Position numbers and translations under genes: made by a program. Under the pieces are notes generated by a model. That model did not search any database and was not told the DNA's origin. It saw nothing but the letters and a program-made list of their open reading frames with translations. DNA of 64,000 nt, from positions 4,712,001 through 4,776,000 of the forward strand of contig NZ_CP016594.1 of the NCBI RefSeq assembly GCF_001698225.1, in the 5' to 3' direction. This DNA comes from Gordonia terrae. GTDB lineage: Bacteria > Actinomycetota > Actinomycetes > Mycobacteriales > Mycobacteriaceae. Position 1 is the stretch's first letter, and each line of letters starts with the position of its first letter. This document shows, in pieces, positions 54,259-63,637 of the stretch.

Positions 54259-54977
54259 CCCGGCCCCGACCGGACGAATCGGTAGCCCATCCCGGCCTCG
54301 GTGAGGAGGTGGCGGGGATGTGCTGGATCCTCTTCGAGTTTGCGCCGCAGGCTCGCCAGGTAGACGCGCAGATAGTTGCTCTGACCGAGATATCCCGGAC
54401 CCCAGACCGAGGTCAGGATATCGCTCTGCGACACCAGCTTTCCCTCGTGACGTACCAGCAGTTCCAGGATGCCCCACTCGGTCGGCGTGAGATGGACCGG
54501 AACTCCCCCGCGAGTCACCTGTTTCGCGGCGAGGTCGACGACGAACGCGCCCGCGTCCACCACCGGGGACTCCGACGTCGCGTTCGACGCGGAGCCACGC
54601 CGCAGTGCGGCCCGCAACCGGGCCAGGAACTCCTCCATGCCAAAGGGTTTCGTCACATAGTCATCGGCCCCCGAGTCCAGGGCGACGACCTTGTCGGCGG
54701 CATCGGTCCGCGCCGACAGGACGATGACGGGAACGGTCGTCCATCCGCGCAACCCCTCGAGAACCGTCAGGCCGTCGATGTCGGGCAGGCCCAGATCGAG
54801 CACCACCACGTGCGGGTTCTCCCGCGCCGCCGCCGTCAGCGCGGCGGCACCGGTGGCCGCGGTCGTCACCGCGAAGCCGCGCGCGTTGAGGTTGATCCGC
54901 AAGGCCCGCAACAACTGCGGCTCGTCGTCGACGACCAGGACCCTCGTCTTGTCGGTCGTCGATGTCTCCGGGTTCAT
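54255..54977 (-). CDS. kdpE: KdpE response regulator, 240 aa
   Basis: This OmpR-type regulator activates kdp transcription when phosphorylated by KdpD under low K+ or osmotic stress. The receiver domain has the acidic pair Asp17-Asp18 and the phosphoacceptor Asp61 (VVVLDLGLPD), Lys in YVTKPFGMEEF, and a C-terminal winged helix with LRVYLASLRRKLEEDP and GMGYRFV. It overlaps kdpD by four bases upstream and the phosphotransferase gene by four bases downstream. Confidence 0.96.
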   Translation of the reverse strand: MNPETSTTDKTRVLVVDDEPQLLRALRINLNARGFAVTTAATGAAALTAAARENPHVVVLDLGLPDIDGLTVLEGLRGWTTVPVIVLSARTDAADKVVALDSGADDYVTKPFGMEEFLARLRAALRRGSASNATSESPVVDAGAFVVDLAAKQVTRGGVPVHLTPTEWGILELLVRHEGKLVSQSDILTSVWGPGYLGQSNYLRVYLASLRRKLEEDPAHPRHLLTEAGMGYRFVRSGPG

Positions 54978-57520
54978 CCGGCCGGCCCTCCCGCCACCAC
55001 GGGAGCGTCGTCGTCGGTCGCGGGCAGGTCGACGACCATCGTGGCACCGCCACCCGGCGTGTCCTCGATGGCGAGCACTCCCCCGATCGCGGTGACGAAT
55101 CCCCGTGCCACCGACAACCCCAGACCCACCCCCGACGACGCGCCGCTGGTGTCACCTCCCTGATGGAAGGCCGCGAAGACCCGGTCGCGGTCCTCGACCG
55201 GGAGACCCGGTCCATGGTCCACGATGCGGATCACACATCGGGGCGGGTCGGCCGCGGTCAACCCGGCGGTGATCTCCACATGGCCGCCGGCGTGGCGCCG
55301 CGCGTTGTCGATGAGGTTCGCCAGCGCACGTTCGAGCAATCCGGGATCCGTGTAGGCCCAGGCGTGCCCGAGGTCGAAGGACAGGGCGGGCTCCGGATCG
55401 AGTCGGGCCACCGCCGCGGCGGCGCGATGCACGACCTCGGGGAGGAAGGTGCGCTGCCGGTGCGGCCGGACCGCGCCCGCGGCGAGCCTGGAGGAATCCA
55501 ACAGGTTCCCCACCAGCGAGGTGAGGTGGTCGACCGACTCGTCGACGGTCGCCAGCAGTTCTGCGGTGTCCTCGGCGCTGAAGGTGACGTCGTCGCTGCG
55601 CAGGCTCGACACCGCGGCCTTCGCCGCGGCCAGTGGTGTCCGCAGGTCATGGCTGACCGCCGAGAGCAGAGCTCGGCGTAACTCGTCGGTGCGCGCGAGC
55701 GCCTCGGCCGTCGCCGCCTCGGCTTCCAGGGCGTGACGCTGCACCGCGCCCGCGGCCTGCCCGGCCACCGCCGCGAGTACACGGCGGTCCCGCGCACCGA
55801 GTTTCGGTCCGCGCAGGAGCAGTTCGAACGTCTCGCCCGGCACGACGCACACCGTGTCGGCGTCCTCGGGTGTCGCCGGTGGCGAGGGACCCACCGCGGC
55901 CTCGACCGTGCGAGTCGAGCGTGAGGTCCGCCGCACGACCGCCACCGCCGCCTGGTCGTAGGTCTCTCGGAATCGTTCCAGCAGGACCGGCACGTCGGCA
56001 CCGCCGAGCACGACGCTGGAGAACAGCGCCAGCAACTCGGCCTCGCGCGCGGCGTCCTGCGCCTGCGCGCGCCGGACGGTTGCCGAATCCACCAGCGCGG
56101 CAACCGCGATCGCGATCATCAGCATGACCAGGATGGTGATCAGATTGTCGGGCTGGCTGATCGTGAACGTGAATCGCGGGTCGGTGAAGAAGAAGTTCAG
56201 CAGCAGCCCCGAGATCACTGCCGACAGAGCAGCCGGCAGGATGCCGCCGAGCATCGACACCGCGAGCACCGCGACGAAGTACAGCGCCGACTGGCTGGCG
56301 AAGCCCAACCACGGATCGAGTGCCTGCAGCAGCCCGGTGAGACCGACCGGGACCACGACCGCGAACACCCAACTCAACGGCCGGTGGAAGCGGGTGTCCC
56401 GGATGTCGAGCCGGGACCGTCGTGTCGTCTCGTCATGGGTCACCATGTGCACATCGATGCGGCCGCTCTCGCTGACCACGGCGGCCCCGACACCCTCGTC
56501 GAAGATCCGCTGCCACCTCGGTCGCCGCGACGTCCCGAGAACGAGCTGGGTGGCGTTGACCCCACGGGCGAACTCCAGCAGCGTGCTCGGGATGTCGTCG
56601 CCGACGACGGTGTGGATCCGTGCCCCGAATCCCGCGGCGAGCTCCTTGAGCGCGGCGAGGTCGATCCCCGCACCGGTCAGCCCGTCGCCGCGGACCACAT
56701 GGACGGCCAGCAGTTCCGCGCTCGAACGCGATGCGATCCGACTCGCCCGCCGGAGCAGCGTCGGCGACTCGGCGCCGCCGGTGACGGCGACGACGACCCG
56801 CTCACGCGCTTCCCACGTCTCGGTGATCGAATGTGCCGCACGGTAATCCGCGAGCTTGTCGTCGACCTGGTCGGCCAGCCACAGCAGCGCGAGTTCGCGG
56901 AGCGCGGTGAGATTGCCCTGCCGGAAGTAGTTGGCCAGGGCACCCTCGACACGCCCGCCCGGGTAGACCTTGCCCGCGGACAGGCGCTGCCGCAACGCCT
57001 GCGGATCGATGTCGACGAGTTCGATCTCGTCGGCACCGCGCACGATGTCGTCGGGCACGGTCTCCCGTTGCACCACTCCGGTGATCTGGGCGACGACATC
57101 GTTCAGGCTCGCCAGGTGCTGGATGTTGATCGTCGAGTACACATCGATGCCGGCACCGAGCAACTCGTCGATATCGGCCCACCGCTTGCGATTTCGAGAT
57201 CCGGGGACATTCGTGTGCGCGAGCTCGTCGACGAGTGCCACCTGCGGTCGGCGACCCAGCACCGCGTCGAGATCCATCTCCTCCAGCGGCGTCCCGCGGT
57301 ACGACCGGCTGATGCGCGGAACGGTCTCCAGTCCCTCGGCAAGCGCGGCAGTGGCCACCCGGCCGTGGGTTTCGACGATGCCGATCACGACATCCGTCCC
57401 CTCGTCGACGAGGGTTCGGGCCTGGGCGAGCATCTCGTAGGTCTTCCCGACACCGGGTGCACAGCCGAGGAACACCCGCAGTGTCCCCCGCCCCTCGGAG
57501 AGTCCGGCCGGTGAGGTCAT
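54974..57520 (-). CDS. kdpD: KdpD potassium-sensing histidine kinase, 848 aa
   Basis: This is the membrane sensor kinase of the Kdp system. The N-terminal KdpD domain has a Walker A at residues 19-27 (GCAPGVGKT) and the VDELAHTNVPGSRNRKRW motif. A Usp-like domain follows (VVVAVTGGAESPTLL, TQLVLGTSRRPRWQ), then four membrane helices (about 385-480), a GAF region, the phosphoacceptor His624 in SAVSHDLRTPLAAAK, and the HATPase with NLIDNARRHA and GVGLGLSVARGF. Length is near the E. coli protein. It starts 19 bp after the kdpC stop and overlaps kdpE. Confidence 0.97.
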   Translation of the reverse strand: MTSPAGLSEGRGTLRVFLGCAPGVGKTYEMLAQARTLVDEGTDVVIGIVETHGRVATAALAEGLETVPRISRSYRGTPLEEMDLDAVLGRRPQVALVDELAHTNVPGSRNRKRWADIDELLGAGIDVYSTINIQHLASLNDVVAQITGVVQRETVPDDIVRGADEIELVDIDPQALRQRLSAGKVYPGGRVEGALANYFRQGNLTALRELALLWLADQVDDKLADYRAAHSITETWEARERVVVAVTGGAESPTLLRRASRIASRSSAELLAVHVVRGDGLTGAGIDLAALKELAAGFGARIHTVVGDDIPSTLLEFARGVNATQLVLGTSRRPRWQRIFDEGVGAAVVSESGRIDVHMVTHDETTRRSRLDIRDTRFHRPLSWVFAVVVPVGLTGLLQALDPWLGFASQSALYFVAVLAVSMLGGILPAALSAVISGLLLNFFFTDPRFTFTISQPDNLITILVMLMIAIAVAALVDSATVRRAQAQDAAREAELLALFSSVVLGGADVPVLLERFRETYDQAAVAVVRRTSRSTRTVEAAVGPSPPATPEDADTVCVVPGETFELLLRGPKLGARDRRVLAAVAGQAAGAVQRHALEAEAATAEALARTDELRRALLSAVSHDLRTPLAAAKAAVSSLRSDDVTFSAEDTAELLATVDESVDHLTSLVGNLLDSSRLAAGAVRPHRQRTFLPEVVHRAAAAVARLDPEPALSFDLGHAWAYTDPGLLERALANLIDNARRHAGGHVEITAGLTAADPPRCVIRIVDHGPGLPVEDRDRVFAAFHQGGDTSGASSGVGLGLSVARGFVTAIGGVLAIEDTPGGGATMVVDLPATDDDAPVVAGGPAG

Positions 57521-57539
57521 CGGCCGAGTCTAACGTCGG

Positions 57540-58175
57540 TCACGGGGCGCGACAGCCGGGCGGCGCATGACCCAGCGCGAGGTTCACCTCGAGGACGTTC
57601 ACGCGTGGTTGCCCGAGGAATCCGAACTGTCGGCCCTCGGTGTGCTCGTCGATGACTGCCTCGATCTCCGCGGGCGTGCGACGGTTCTCGCGGGCCAGCC
57701 TTGCGACCTGCAGACCGGCGTATTCGGGACTGATGTGCGGATCGAGTCCCGAGCCCGATCCGGTCACCGCGTCGGCCGGGACCTGTGCCGGTGCGACCCC
57801 CTCCCGTTCGGCGATCAGCGCACGTCGCGCGGCGACGTTGGTGAGCAGGACCTCGCTGTTGGGTCCCTGGTTGGTCGCCGCCGACGCCGACGGTTCGCCG
57901 GTCGCCATCGGCTCGCCGGCAGCCCCCAGGACCCGGGCGTGCAGGTACGGGTCGGGCGCACCCGGTTCGACCTGCGGATCGAGACCGATCAGCGTGGATC
58001 CGACGGGGCAGCCCGCGGCGTCGGAGACCTGCGACCCCTCCGCGCCTGCGGTGTTCACCCGCGAGATCGCCCACACCGCAGCCGGATAGGCGAGGCCGAG
58101 GATCAGCGTGAGACCCAGGATCATTCCCGCGGCGGCGACACATTGCCGGACGAAGCCGGACCAGACAGTGTTCAT
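57540..58175 (-). CDS. kdpC: KdpC subunit of the K+-transporting ATPase, 211 aa
   Basis: This single-pass membrane subunit of KdpFABC increases ATP affinity of KdpB. One N-terminal helix (about 15-36, GMILGLTLILGLAYPAAVWAI) is followed by the extracytoplasmic domain. The conserved GSGSGLDPHISPEYAGLQVARLA segment and a C-terminal VNVLEVNLAL strand are the family signatures. There is a Gly/Pro/Ala-rich insertion around residues 70-110. It lies between kdpB (4-bp gap) and kdpD. Confidence 0.96.
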   Translation of the reverse strand: MNTVWSGFVRQCVAAAGMILGLTLILGLAYPAAVWAISRVNTAGAEGSQVSDAAGCPVGSTLIGLDPQVEPGAPDPYLHARVLGAAGEPMATGEPSASAATNQGPNSEVLLTNVAARRALIAEREGVAPAQVPADAVTGSGSGLDPHISPEYAGLQVARLARENRRTPAEIEAVIDEHTEGRQFGFLGQPRVNVLEVNLALGHAPPGCRAP

Positions 58176-58179
58176 GACG

Positions 58180-60306
58180 TCATCCCATTCCCGGAAGCAG
58201 ACGGACGACGAGGTCGATCAGCCAGATGCCGACGAACGGCGTGACGACCCCACCGACCCCGTATACAGCCAGATTGCGGCCCAACAACTTCGACGCCGTG
58301 TCCGGCCGGTAGCGCACGCCGCGCAACGACAGCGGGATGAGTGCCACGATGATCAGCGCGTTGAAGATCACCGCGGACACGATCGCCGACTGCGCCGAGT
58401 GGAGACCCATGATGTTGAGGGCGTCGAGCTGCGGATAGACGGCGGTGAACATGGCGGGCAGGATCGCGAAGTACTTGGCGAGGTCGTTTGCGAGCGAGAA
58501 CGTCGTCAGCGCACCCCGGGTGATCAGCAACTGCTTGCCGATGCCGACCACCTCGATGAGTTTGGTCGGGTCGGAGTCGATGTCCACCATGTTGCCGGCT
58601 TCCTTCGCCGCCGAGGTCCCGGTGTTCATCGCCAGCCCGACGTCGGCCTGTGCCAGCGCGGGTGCGTCGTTGGTGCCGTCACCGGTCATCGCGACCAGAC
58701 GTCCGGCGGCCTGCTCGGCGCGGATGAGGTCGAGTTTCTGTTCGGGGGTGGCCTCGGCGACGAAGTCGTCGACGCCTGCCTCGGTCGCGATCGCCCGGGC
58801 GGTGAGCGGATTGTCGCCGGTCACCATCACGGTGCGGATGCCCATCGCGCGCAGCTGCGCGAACCGTGCCGTCATGCCCGGTTTCACCACGTCGGACAAC
58901 GCGATCACACCCATGACCCGGGCCGGTTGCCCGTGGGTGCGAACCCCGACCACGAGCGGTGTACCGCCCGCCGACGAGACCCGCTCCACATCGGCGGCGA
59001 CGGTGTCGTCGACGGTGCCCTCGCCGGCGGCGACCCATCGGGCGACCGCATCGGCGGCGCCCTTGCGGTACTCGACGAGTGCACCACCGTCGTCGGAATC
59101 CACGCCGCTCATCCGCGTCTGCGCGGTGAACGGGATGGTCGTGTCGGCCCCGCCGTCCGTCGTGACGCCGTACGCGGACCGGCAGAGGTCGACGATGCTG
59201 CGGCCCTCGGGTGTGTCGTCGGCGAGGCTGCACCGACAGGCGACACGCGCCAGTTCGTCGACGGACACTCCCGGTGCCGGGTTCAGGTCGGTGGCGCGGC
59301 GGTTGCCGTAGGTGATCGTCCCGGTCTTGTCCATCAGCAGCGTGTCGATGTCACCGGCCGCCTCGACCGCGCGTCCCGACATGGCCAGGACATTGCGCTG
59401 AACCAGCCGATCCATGCCCGCGATCCCGATCGAACTGAGCAGGGCGCCGATGGTGGTCGGGATGAGGCAGACCAGTAGCGCGATCAGCTTGACCGGATCG
59501 GGCGATTGCCCGGCGTACTCCTGCATCGGCGCGACCGCGACCACCGCGAGCAGGAAGATCACCGTCAGGCTGGTCAGCAGGATGTCGAGCGCGATCTCGT
59601 TGGGGGTCTTCTTGCGAGCGGCACCCTCGACGAGGGCGATCATCCGGTCGACGAAGGTCTCCCCGGGTGCCGTGGTGATCCGGACGACGATGCGGTCGGA
59701 GAGCACCACGGTTCCACCGGTGACCGCCGACCGGTCGCCACCGGATTCACGGACGACCGGCGCGGACTCACCGGTGATCGCCGACTCGTCCACGGTGGCG
59801 ATCCCGTCGACGACGTCGCCGTCGCCGGCGATGACCTCGCCCGCCTCGACCAGGACGAGGTCGCCGACCCGCAGGTCGCTGCCGGAGATCTCCTCGGTCG
59901 CCCCGACCCCGGCAACGTCATCGCCGTCGATCAGTCTGCGGGCGACCGTGTCGCGCTTGACCTTTCGAAGGCTGTCGGCCTGCGCACGACCACGCCCCTC
60001 GGCGACGGCCTCGGCGAGGTTGGCGAACAGAACGGTGAACCACAGCCAGGCGGCGACGGTCCAGCTGAACCAGGACGGATGCAGCGCCGCGAGCACGGTG
60101 GTGACGACGGCTCCGAGGAACACGACGAACATCACCGGGTTCCGGGCCTGGGCCCGCGGGGCGAGCTTCCGTAGCGCGAGTGGCATCGACGTCACCAGCG
60201 AGCGGATGTCGAAGGCGCCGCGCGACACCAGTGGCGATGCCGGTTCATCGGACTTCTCGGCGCCCGGCGTCGCGGGTTCGTCGGTGGGGACGAATTGTGT
60301 GGTCAC
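58180..60306 (-). CDS. kdpB: KdpB P-type ATPase subunit, 708 aa
   Basis: This is the catalytic P-type ATPase subunit of the high-affinity K+ pump. The phosphorylation site is Asp326 in DKTGT, TGES lies in the actuator domain (ITGESAPV), [16 protein letters not shown] is the hinge motif, and the membrane part has the reduced set of helices typical of KdpB. The GTG start overlaps the kdpA stop by four bases. All features expected for function are present. Confidence 0.97.
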   Translation of the reverse strand: MTTQFVPTDEPATPGAEKSDEPASPLVSRGAFDIRSLVTSMPLALRKLAPRAQARNPVMFVVFLGAVVTTVLAALHPSWFSWTVAAWLWFTVLFANLAEAVAEGRGRAQADSLRKVKRDTVARRLIDGDDVAGVGATEEISGSDLRVGDLVLVEAGEVIAGDGDVVDGIATVDESAITGESAPVVRESGGDRSAVTGGTVVLSDRIVVRITTAPGETFVDRMIALVEGAARKKTPNEIALDILLTSLTVIFLLAVVAVAPMQEYAGQSPDPVKLIALLVCLIPTTIGALLSSIGIAGMDRLVQRNVLAMSGRAVEAAGDIDTLLMDKTGTITYGNRRATDLNPAPGVSVDELARVACRCSLADDTPEGRSIVDLCRSAYGVTTDGGADTTIPFTAQTRMSGVDSDDGGALVEYRKGAADAVARWVAAGEGTVDDTVAADVERVSSAGGTPLVVGVRTHGQPARVMGVIALSDVVKPGMTARFAQLRAMGIRTVMVTGDNPLTARAIATEAGVDDFVAEATPEQKLDLIRAEQAAGRLVAMTGDGTNDAPALAQADVGLAMNTGTSAAKEAGNMVDIDSDPTKLIEVVGIGKQLLITRGALTTFSLANDLAKYFAILPAMFTAVYPQLDALNIMGLHSAQSAIVSAVIFNALIIVALIPLSLRGVRYRPDTASKLLGRNLAVYGVGGVVTPFVGIWLIDLVVRLLPGMG

Positions 60307-62105
60307 AGGAGTGCCTCGGCGATCGGTCCCAGCGCCATGGCCGGGAAGAAGGTGAGTCCGGCGACGAGCACGATGGTCGCGGCCAGCAGGAATCCGAACA
60401 GGAGACCGGAGGTGGGCAGGGTCGAGCGCGCCTCCGACGCACCGACATCCGGAGCGATCTCGGTCGGCCCGGGCACCACCGCGGTCGACGATCCGCTCGC
60501 GCGGTTCACCGCGACGGCGACGGGTGCGACGGCAGGTGCAGCGGTGCCGCCGCCGCGCGGGATCTGCCGGGCGAGAAGTCCGGCCAGCGCGAGCACCACC
60601 ACGATGGGCAGGAACCGGCCGAGCAGCATGGCCATGCCGAGCGAACCCTGGAACCAGTCACCGGTCGCCGTGAGGCCACCGAAGGCGCTGCCGTTGTTGT
60701 TGGCCGCCGAGGCGTAGGCATACAGGACTTCGCTGAAGCCGTGGATCGAGCCCGGACTCCCCGGGTCCCCGCTGTTGCCCTGCGCCTCGGTCGTCGATCC
60801 CAGGATCATCGAGATCCCGGTGCCGGTCAGCACGAGGGCAGGCATCACCAGCACATACAGTGCCGCCATGGTGATCTCGTGCTGTCCGATGCGTTTGCCG
60901 AGGAAGGTCGGTGAGCGTCCGACGAGCAGCCCCCCGATGAACACGGTGATCATCGCCATGACGAGGATGCCGTACAGACCCGACCCGACGCCGCCGGGTG
61001 CGACCTCGCCGAGGAGCATGTTCCACAGGACGGCGCCGCCGCCGACCGCCGAGAAACTGTCGTGCGCGGAGTTCACCGCGCCGGTCGACGTGCCGGTGGT
61101 CGAGACCGCGAACAGGGCTGATCCGGGGATCCCGAACCGGACCTCCTTGCCCTCCAGCATCGCCCCGGCGGCCGCGGAAGCGCTTCCGGCGGTGCGGCTC
61201 TCGAAGACCCACACGAGGGTGAGCATCAGCGACCAGATGGCGGCCATCACGGCCAGCAGTGTCAGACCCTGCCGCCGGTCGCGGACCAGGGTCCCGTAGG
61301 TGCGCGTCAGGCAGACCGGGATCAGCAGGAGTGCGGTGATCTCCAGCAGGTTCGACAGCGGCGTGGGGTTCGAGAACGGGTGTGCCGAGTTCGCCGACAG
61401 CGTCCCGCCCCCATTGGTGCCGAGTTCCTTGATGGCCTCCTGCGAGGCGAACGGACCGAGCATGCTGCGCGCATCGGCACCGTCGAGGGTGGTCCACCCG
61501 AACCCGGTGTGCCAGGACTGGACCAGGCCCTGCGTGATCAGCAGGGTCGCGAGGACCAGGCTGAGCGGCAGCAGGATTCGGATCGATCCACGCACCAGGT
61601 CCACCCAGAAGTTCCCGATCTCGCCGGTCCCACGACGACTCACGATGCCGCGGATGACCGCCATCGCGACCGCCATGCCCACCGCTGCGGAGACGAAGTT
61701 CTGGACGGCGAACCCGACCATCTGCGTCAGGTTGCTCATCACCACCTCGGGCGAGAACGACTGCCAATTGGTGTTGCTCACGAAGGAGATGGCGGTGTTG
61801 AACGCCATCGAGGGAGGCACGCCGGACTTGCCGTCGGACCACGGCAACACCCCCTGCAGACGCTGCAGCAGGTAGACGACGAGGAACGAGATCAACGAGA
61901 AGGCCAGCACCGCAAGCGCATAACCCACCCAGGTCTGCTGACGACGCGGGTCGACCCGCGCCATCCGGTACAGGACGCGCTCGACTCGGAGGTCTCGAGC
62001 ACCGGTGTATACCCGCGCCATGTAGTCGCCCAGCGGGACGTAGGCGACAGCGAGGATCACGAGGAGAGCGGCCACCTGGAGGAGTCCCGCAACAGTTGTG
62101 TTCAC
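60303..62105 (-). CDS. kdpA: KdpA K+-binding/translocating subunit, 600 aa
   Basis: This ten-helix subunit is related to K+ channels, with four selectivity-filter-like loops. The first is visible at [13 protein letters not shown], and others at [28 protein letters not shown] and [12 protein letters not shown]. Compared with E. coli (557 residues) there is an extra hydrophilic stretch of about 45 residues before the last helix, around residues 515-560. The GTG start at 62105 lies four bases after the kdpF stop. Confidence 0.97.
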   Translation of the reverse strand: MNTTVAGLLQVAALLVILAVAYVPLGDYMARVYTGARDLRVERVLYRMARVDPRRQQTWVGYALAVLAFSLISFLVVYLLQRLQGVLPWSDGKSGVPPSMAFNTAISFVSNTNWQSFSPEVVMSNLTQMVGFAVQNFVSAAVGMAVAMAVIRGIVSRRGTGEIGNFWVDLVRGSIRILLPLSLVLATLLITQGLVQSWHTGFGWTTLDGADARSMLGPFASQEAIKELGTNGGGTLSANSAHPFSNPTPLSNLLEITALLLIPVCLTRTYGTLVRDRRQGLTLLAVMAAIWSLMLTLVWVFESRTAGSASAAAGAMLEGKEVRFGIPGSALFAVSTTGTSTGAVNSAHDSFSAVGGGAVLWNMLLGEVAPGGVGSGLYGILVMAMITVFIGGLLVGRSPTFLGKRIGQHEITMAALYVLVMPALVLTGTGISMILGSTTEAQGNSGDPGSPGSIHGFSEVLYAYASAANNNGSAFGGLTATGDWFQGSLGMAMLLGRFLPIVVVLALAGLLARQIPRGGGTAAPAVAPVAVAVNRASGSSTAVVPGPTEIAPDVGASEARSTLPTSGLLFGFLLAATIVLVAGLTFFPAMALGPIAEALL

Positions 62106-62109
62106 GCCG

Positions 62110-62208
62110 TCAGAACCTCTCCGGGAACACGAGCGCGACCAACAGGAACAGCACCGTCGCGCCAGCCAGGGCCAGCAGCACGATGGTGGTCACCCCGTCC
62201 GCGGTCAC
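62110..62208 (-). CDS. kdpF: KdpF small membrane subunit, 32 aa
   Basis: This short gene reads as a start of four or five polar residues, one membrane helix (TIVLLALAGATVLFLLVALV) and the typical FPERF end, matching the KdpF pattern of a single helix followed by a P-E-x-F tail. KdpF stabilises the KdpABC complex. The GTG start overlaps the stop of the upstream 30-residue gene (GTGA), and kdpA begins four bases after its stop. Confidence 0.88.
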   Translation of the reverse strand: MTADGVTTIVLLALAGATVLFLLVALVFPERF

Positions 62209-62297
62209 GACTTGGTCCTGACATCGAGGGCTCGCACCGCCGCCACGCACAGGGCGAACCCCGCGAGGGCCGGCAGCACGTACACGAGGTCCGCCAC
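62205..62297 (-). CDS. 30-residue membrane micro-protein at the head of the kdp operon
   Basis: A GTG at 62297, preceded by GGAGAG at good distance, opens a 30-codon frame. It encodes one probable membrane helix (VYVLPALAGFALCVAAVRAL) followed by a short basic end, and stops in a four-base overlap with kdpF. The ribosome site, the coupling and the hydrophobic composition argue for a real gene. It may be an extra Kdp accessory peptide or a translational leader; I know no named family for it. Confidence 0.65.
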   Translation of the reverse strand: MADLVYVLPALAGFALCVAAVRALDVRTKS

Positions 62298-62415
62298 GCA
62301 GTCACTCTCCGATCACATCGACGTCCACCGATTCGGTGGCCACATCGAAGGATCACGCAACCCGGCCGGCTGCGGGAGAGTCCTTAACGCGTTCCATACG
62401 CGGACCGCGCGGTTA

Positions 62416-62432
62416 TTGACGCTGCGTTGACG
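62416..62432. promoter_or_regulatory. Direct repeat upstream of the kdp operon
   Basis: TTGACG occurs twice, 11 bp apart from start to start (62416-62421 and 62427-62432), about 120 bp upstream of the first kdp gene. Tandem half-sites one helical turn apart are the usual form of OmpR/KdpE-family binding sites, so this is a candidate KdpE site. The match to any known KdpE consensus was not established. Confidence 0.25.
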
Positions 62433-62461
62433 TCTCGCTCGGTCCGCCCGGTCGGGGAGCG

Positions 62462-62857
62462 CTATGCCGCGGGCGTGATGACGATCCCCACGCTGCCGTG
62501 CTTGCCGCGGCGGATCTTGCTGCCGAGGATGGTGATCTTGCCGAGCAGTCCGTACTTGCGGGCGATAGCGCGCTTCACGCTGTCGCTGCCGGCCTCGTCG
62601 AGCACCTCGGCGGTACCGCTGACGGGTTCGCCGAAGGTCTTGTGGCCCCGAACATCACAGGCCTGTACGACGACGCGGGGGTCGCGCCGCAGGCGCTTGA
62701 CCTTCCATGAGTCAGCGACGGTCCACATGACGAGACGGTCGCCGTCGAGCGCCGCCCACAGCGGTGAGGTCACCGCGGTGCCGTCCTTGCGATAGGTCGT
62801 CAGGCTCACGTACTTGGCCGTGCCTGCTTCGCCGAAAGCCGCCGCGCTCGAGGTCAT
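62462..62857 (-). CDS. PPOX-class F420-dependent oxidoreductase family protein, 131 aa
   Basis: This small split-barrel flavin/F420-binding protein resembles the Rv1155/Rv2074 group. The sequence begins with the KYVSLTTYRKDGTAVTSPLW strand pair, then LVMWTVADSWKVKRLRRDPRVVVQACD, characteristic of PPOX-type enzymes in Mycobacteriales. Its ATG overlaps the stop of the upstream racemase-like gene by four bases, so the two form an operon under a GntR-type site. The substrate is unknown; F420 use is by family. Confidence 0.88.
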   Translation of the reverse strand: MTSSAAAFGEAGTAKYVSLTTYRKDGTAVTSPLWAALDGDRLVMWTVADSWKVKRLRRDPRVVVQACDVRGHKTFGEPVSGTAEVLDEAGSDSVKRAIARKYGLLGKITILGSKIRRGKHGSVGIVITPAA

Positions 62858-63600
62858 GCGGCCATGCTACGGGCAAACAGCGCCTGCGAGTGGCCTCTCG
62901 ACGCGCCCGCGAACCCGGCGCTGTCACCGAGCACCCCGGCGTCGCAGAGTGTCGCCCAGGCGGTGACCTGATTCGCCGACAGGACCGGTTTGCCGAGCTC
63001 GGCTTCGAGGCCGGCGAGGATGTCGTAGGTCCAGAGGTTGGTGCAGGACACGAAGATCGCGTCGGCGTCGGGGTGGTCTGCGGCCCGGATGAGGTCTGCG
63101 GTCACGGGGTACGGGATCGTCCAGATCTCGTGGTCACGACCGAGTCCCGCCTGCGCGACGACGCCCCGGCCGGATTCGGCGAGGAAGTCGCACAGCAGCC
63201 CGGTGAGCGCCGCGGTGTACGGGGTCGCGACCGAGAGCGTGCCGATGTCCAGCGCGTCGAGGGCGCGGATCAGGGCCTCGGATGTCGTCACCGCCCGGTC
63301 GGCACCGGCTGCGACCATGCAGTTCGAGATCTCGAGCGCGCCCGCCATCCCGTAGACGAAGCTGCCCGACGCGCAGGCGTAGCCGAAGGAACGGGGTCCG
63401 ACGGACGACACGGCTCGCACCGCGGCGGCGATCTCGGCGTGATTGTTAAGGTCGCGACACAGCTCGACGTCGACGGGTGCGTCGATGAACCCGGTGCGGG
63501 TGAAGTACAGGGACACCGAGTCCGGCATCCAGCGCCACAGCTCACGATCGAGAGCCATGTCGAACGGGCACACCATCCCGATGCCGATCTGGGCGGTCAT
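62854..63600 (-). CDS. Maleate cis-trans isomerase / Asp-Glu racemase-like protein, 248 aa
   Basis: This is a paralogue of the protein at 50377-51129, sharing ACASGSFVYG (Cys76) and KPVLSANQVTAW. Here the second Cys is present (Cys186 in FVSCTNLWT), so the full two-cysteine set of maleate isomerases and Asp/Glu racemases is available. The ATG lies 24 bp from a GATTGT-CT-ACAATC palindrome, the third copy of the putative GntR site. It is followed by an F420/PPOX gene in a four-base overlap. The substrate is unknown. Confidence 0.88.
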   Translation of the reverse strand: MTAQIGIGMVCPFDMALDRELWRWMPDSVSLYFTRTGFIDAPVDVELCRDLNNHAEIAAAVRAVSSVGPRSFGYACASGSFVYGMAGALEISNCMVAAGADRAVTTSEALIRALDALDIGTLSVATPYTAALTGLLCDFLAESGRGVVAQAGLGRDHEIWTIPYPVTADLIRAADHPDADAIFVSCTNLWTYDILAGLEAELGKPVLSANQVTAWATLCDAGVLGDSAGFAGASRGHSQALFARSMAA

Positions 63601-63623
63601 GCAGGGATGATGGCATATTGTCA

Positions 63624-63637
63624 GATTGTCTACAATC
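63624..63637. promoter_or_regulatory. Third GntR-type operator, before the second racemase-like gene
   Basis: GATTGT-CT-ACAATC is a perfect 14-bp inverted repeat, 23 bp upstream of the racemase-like start. It matches the core of the sites at 36344 and 50346. It overlaps the stop codon of the upstream tag gene (63630-63632), so part of its sequence is also coding. Confidence 0.6.
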
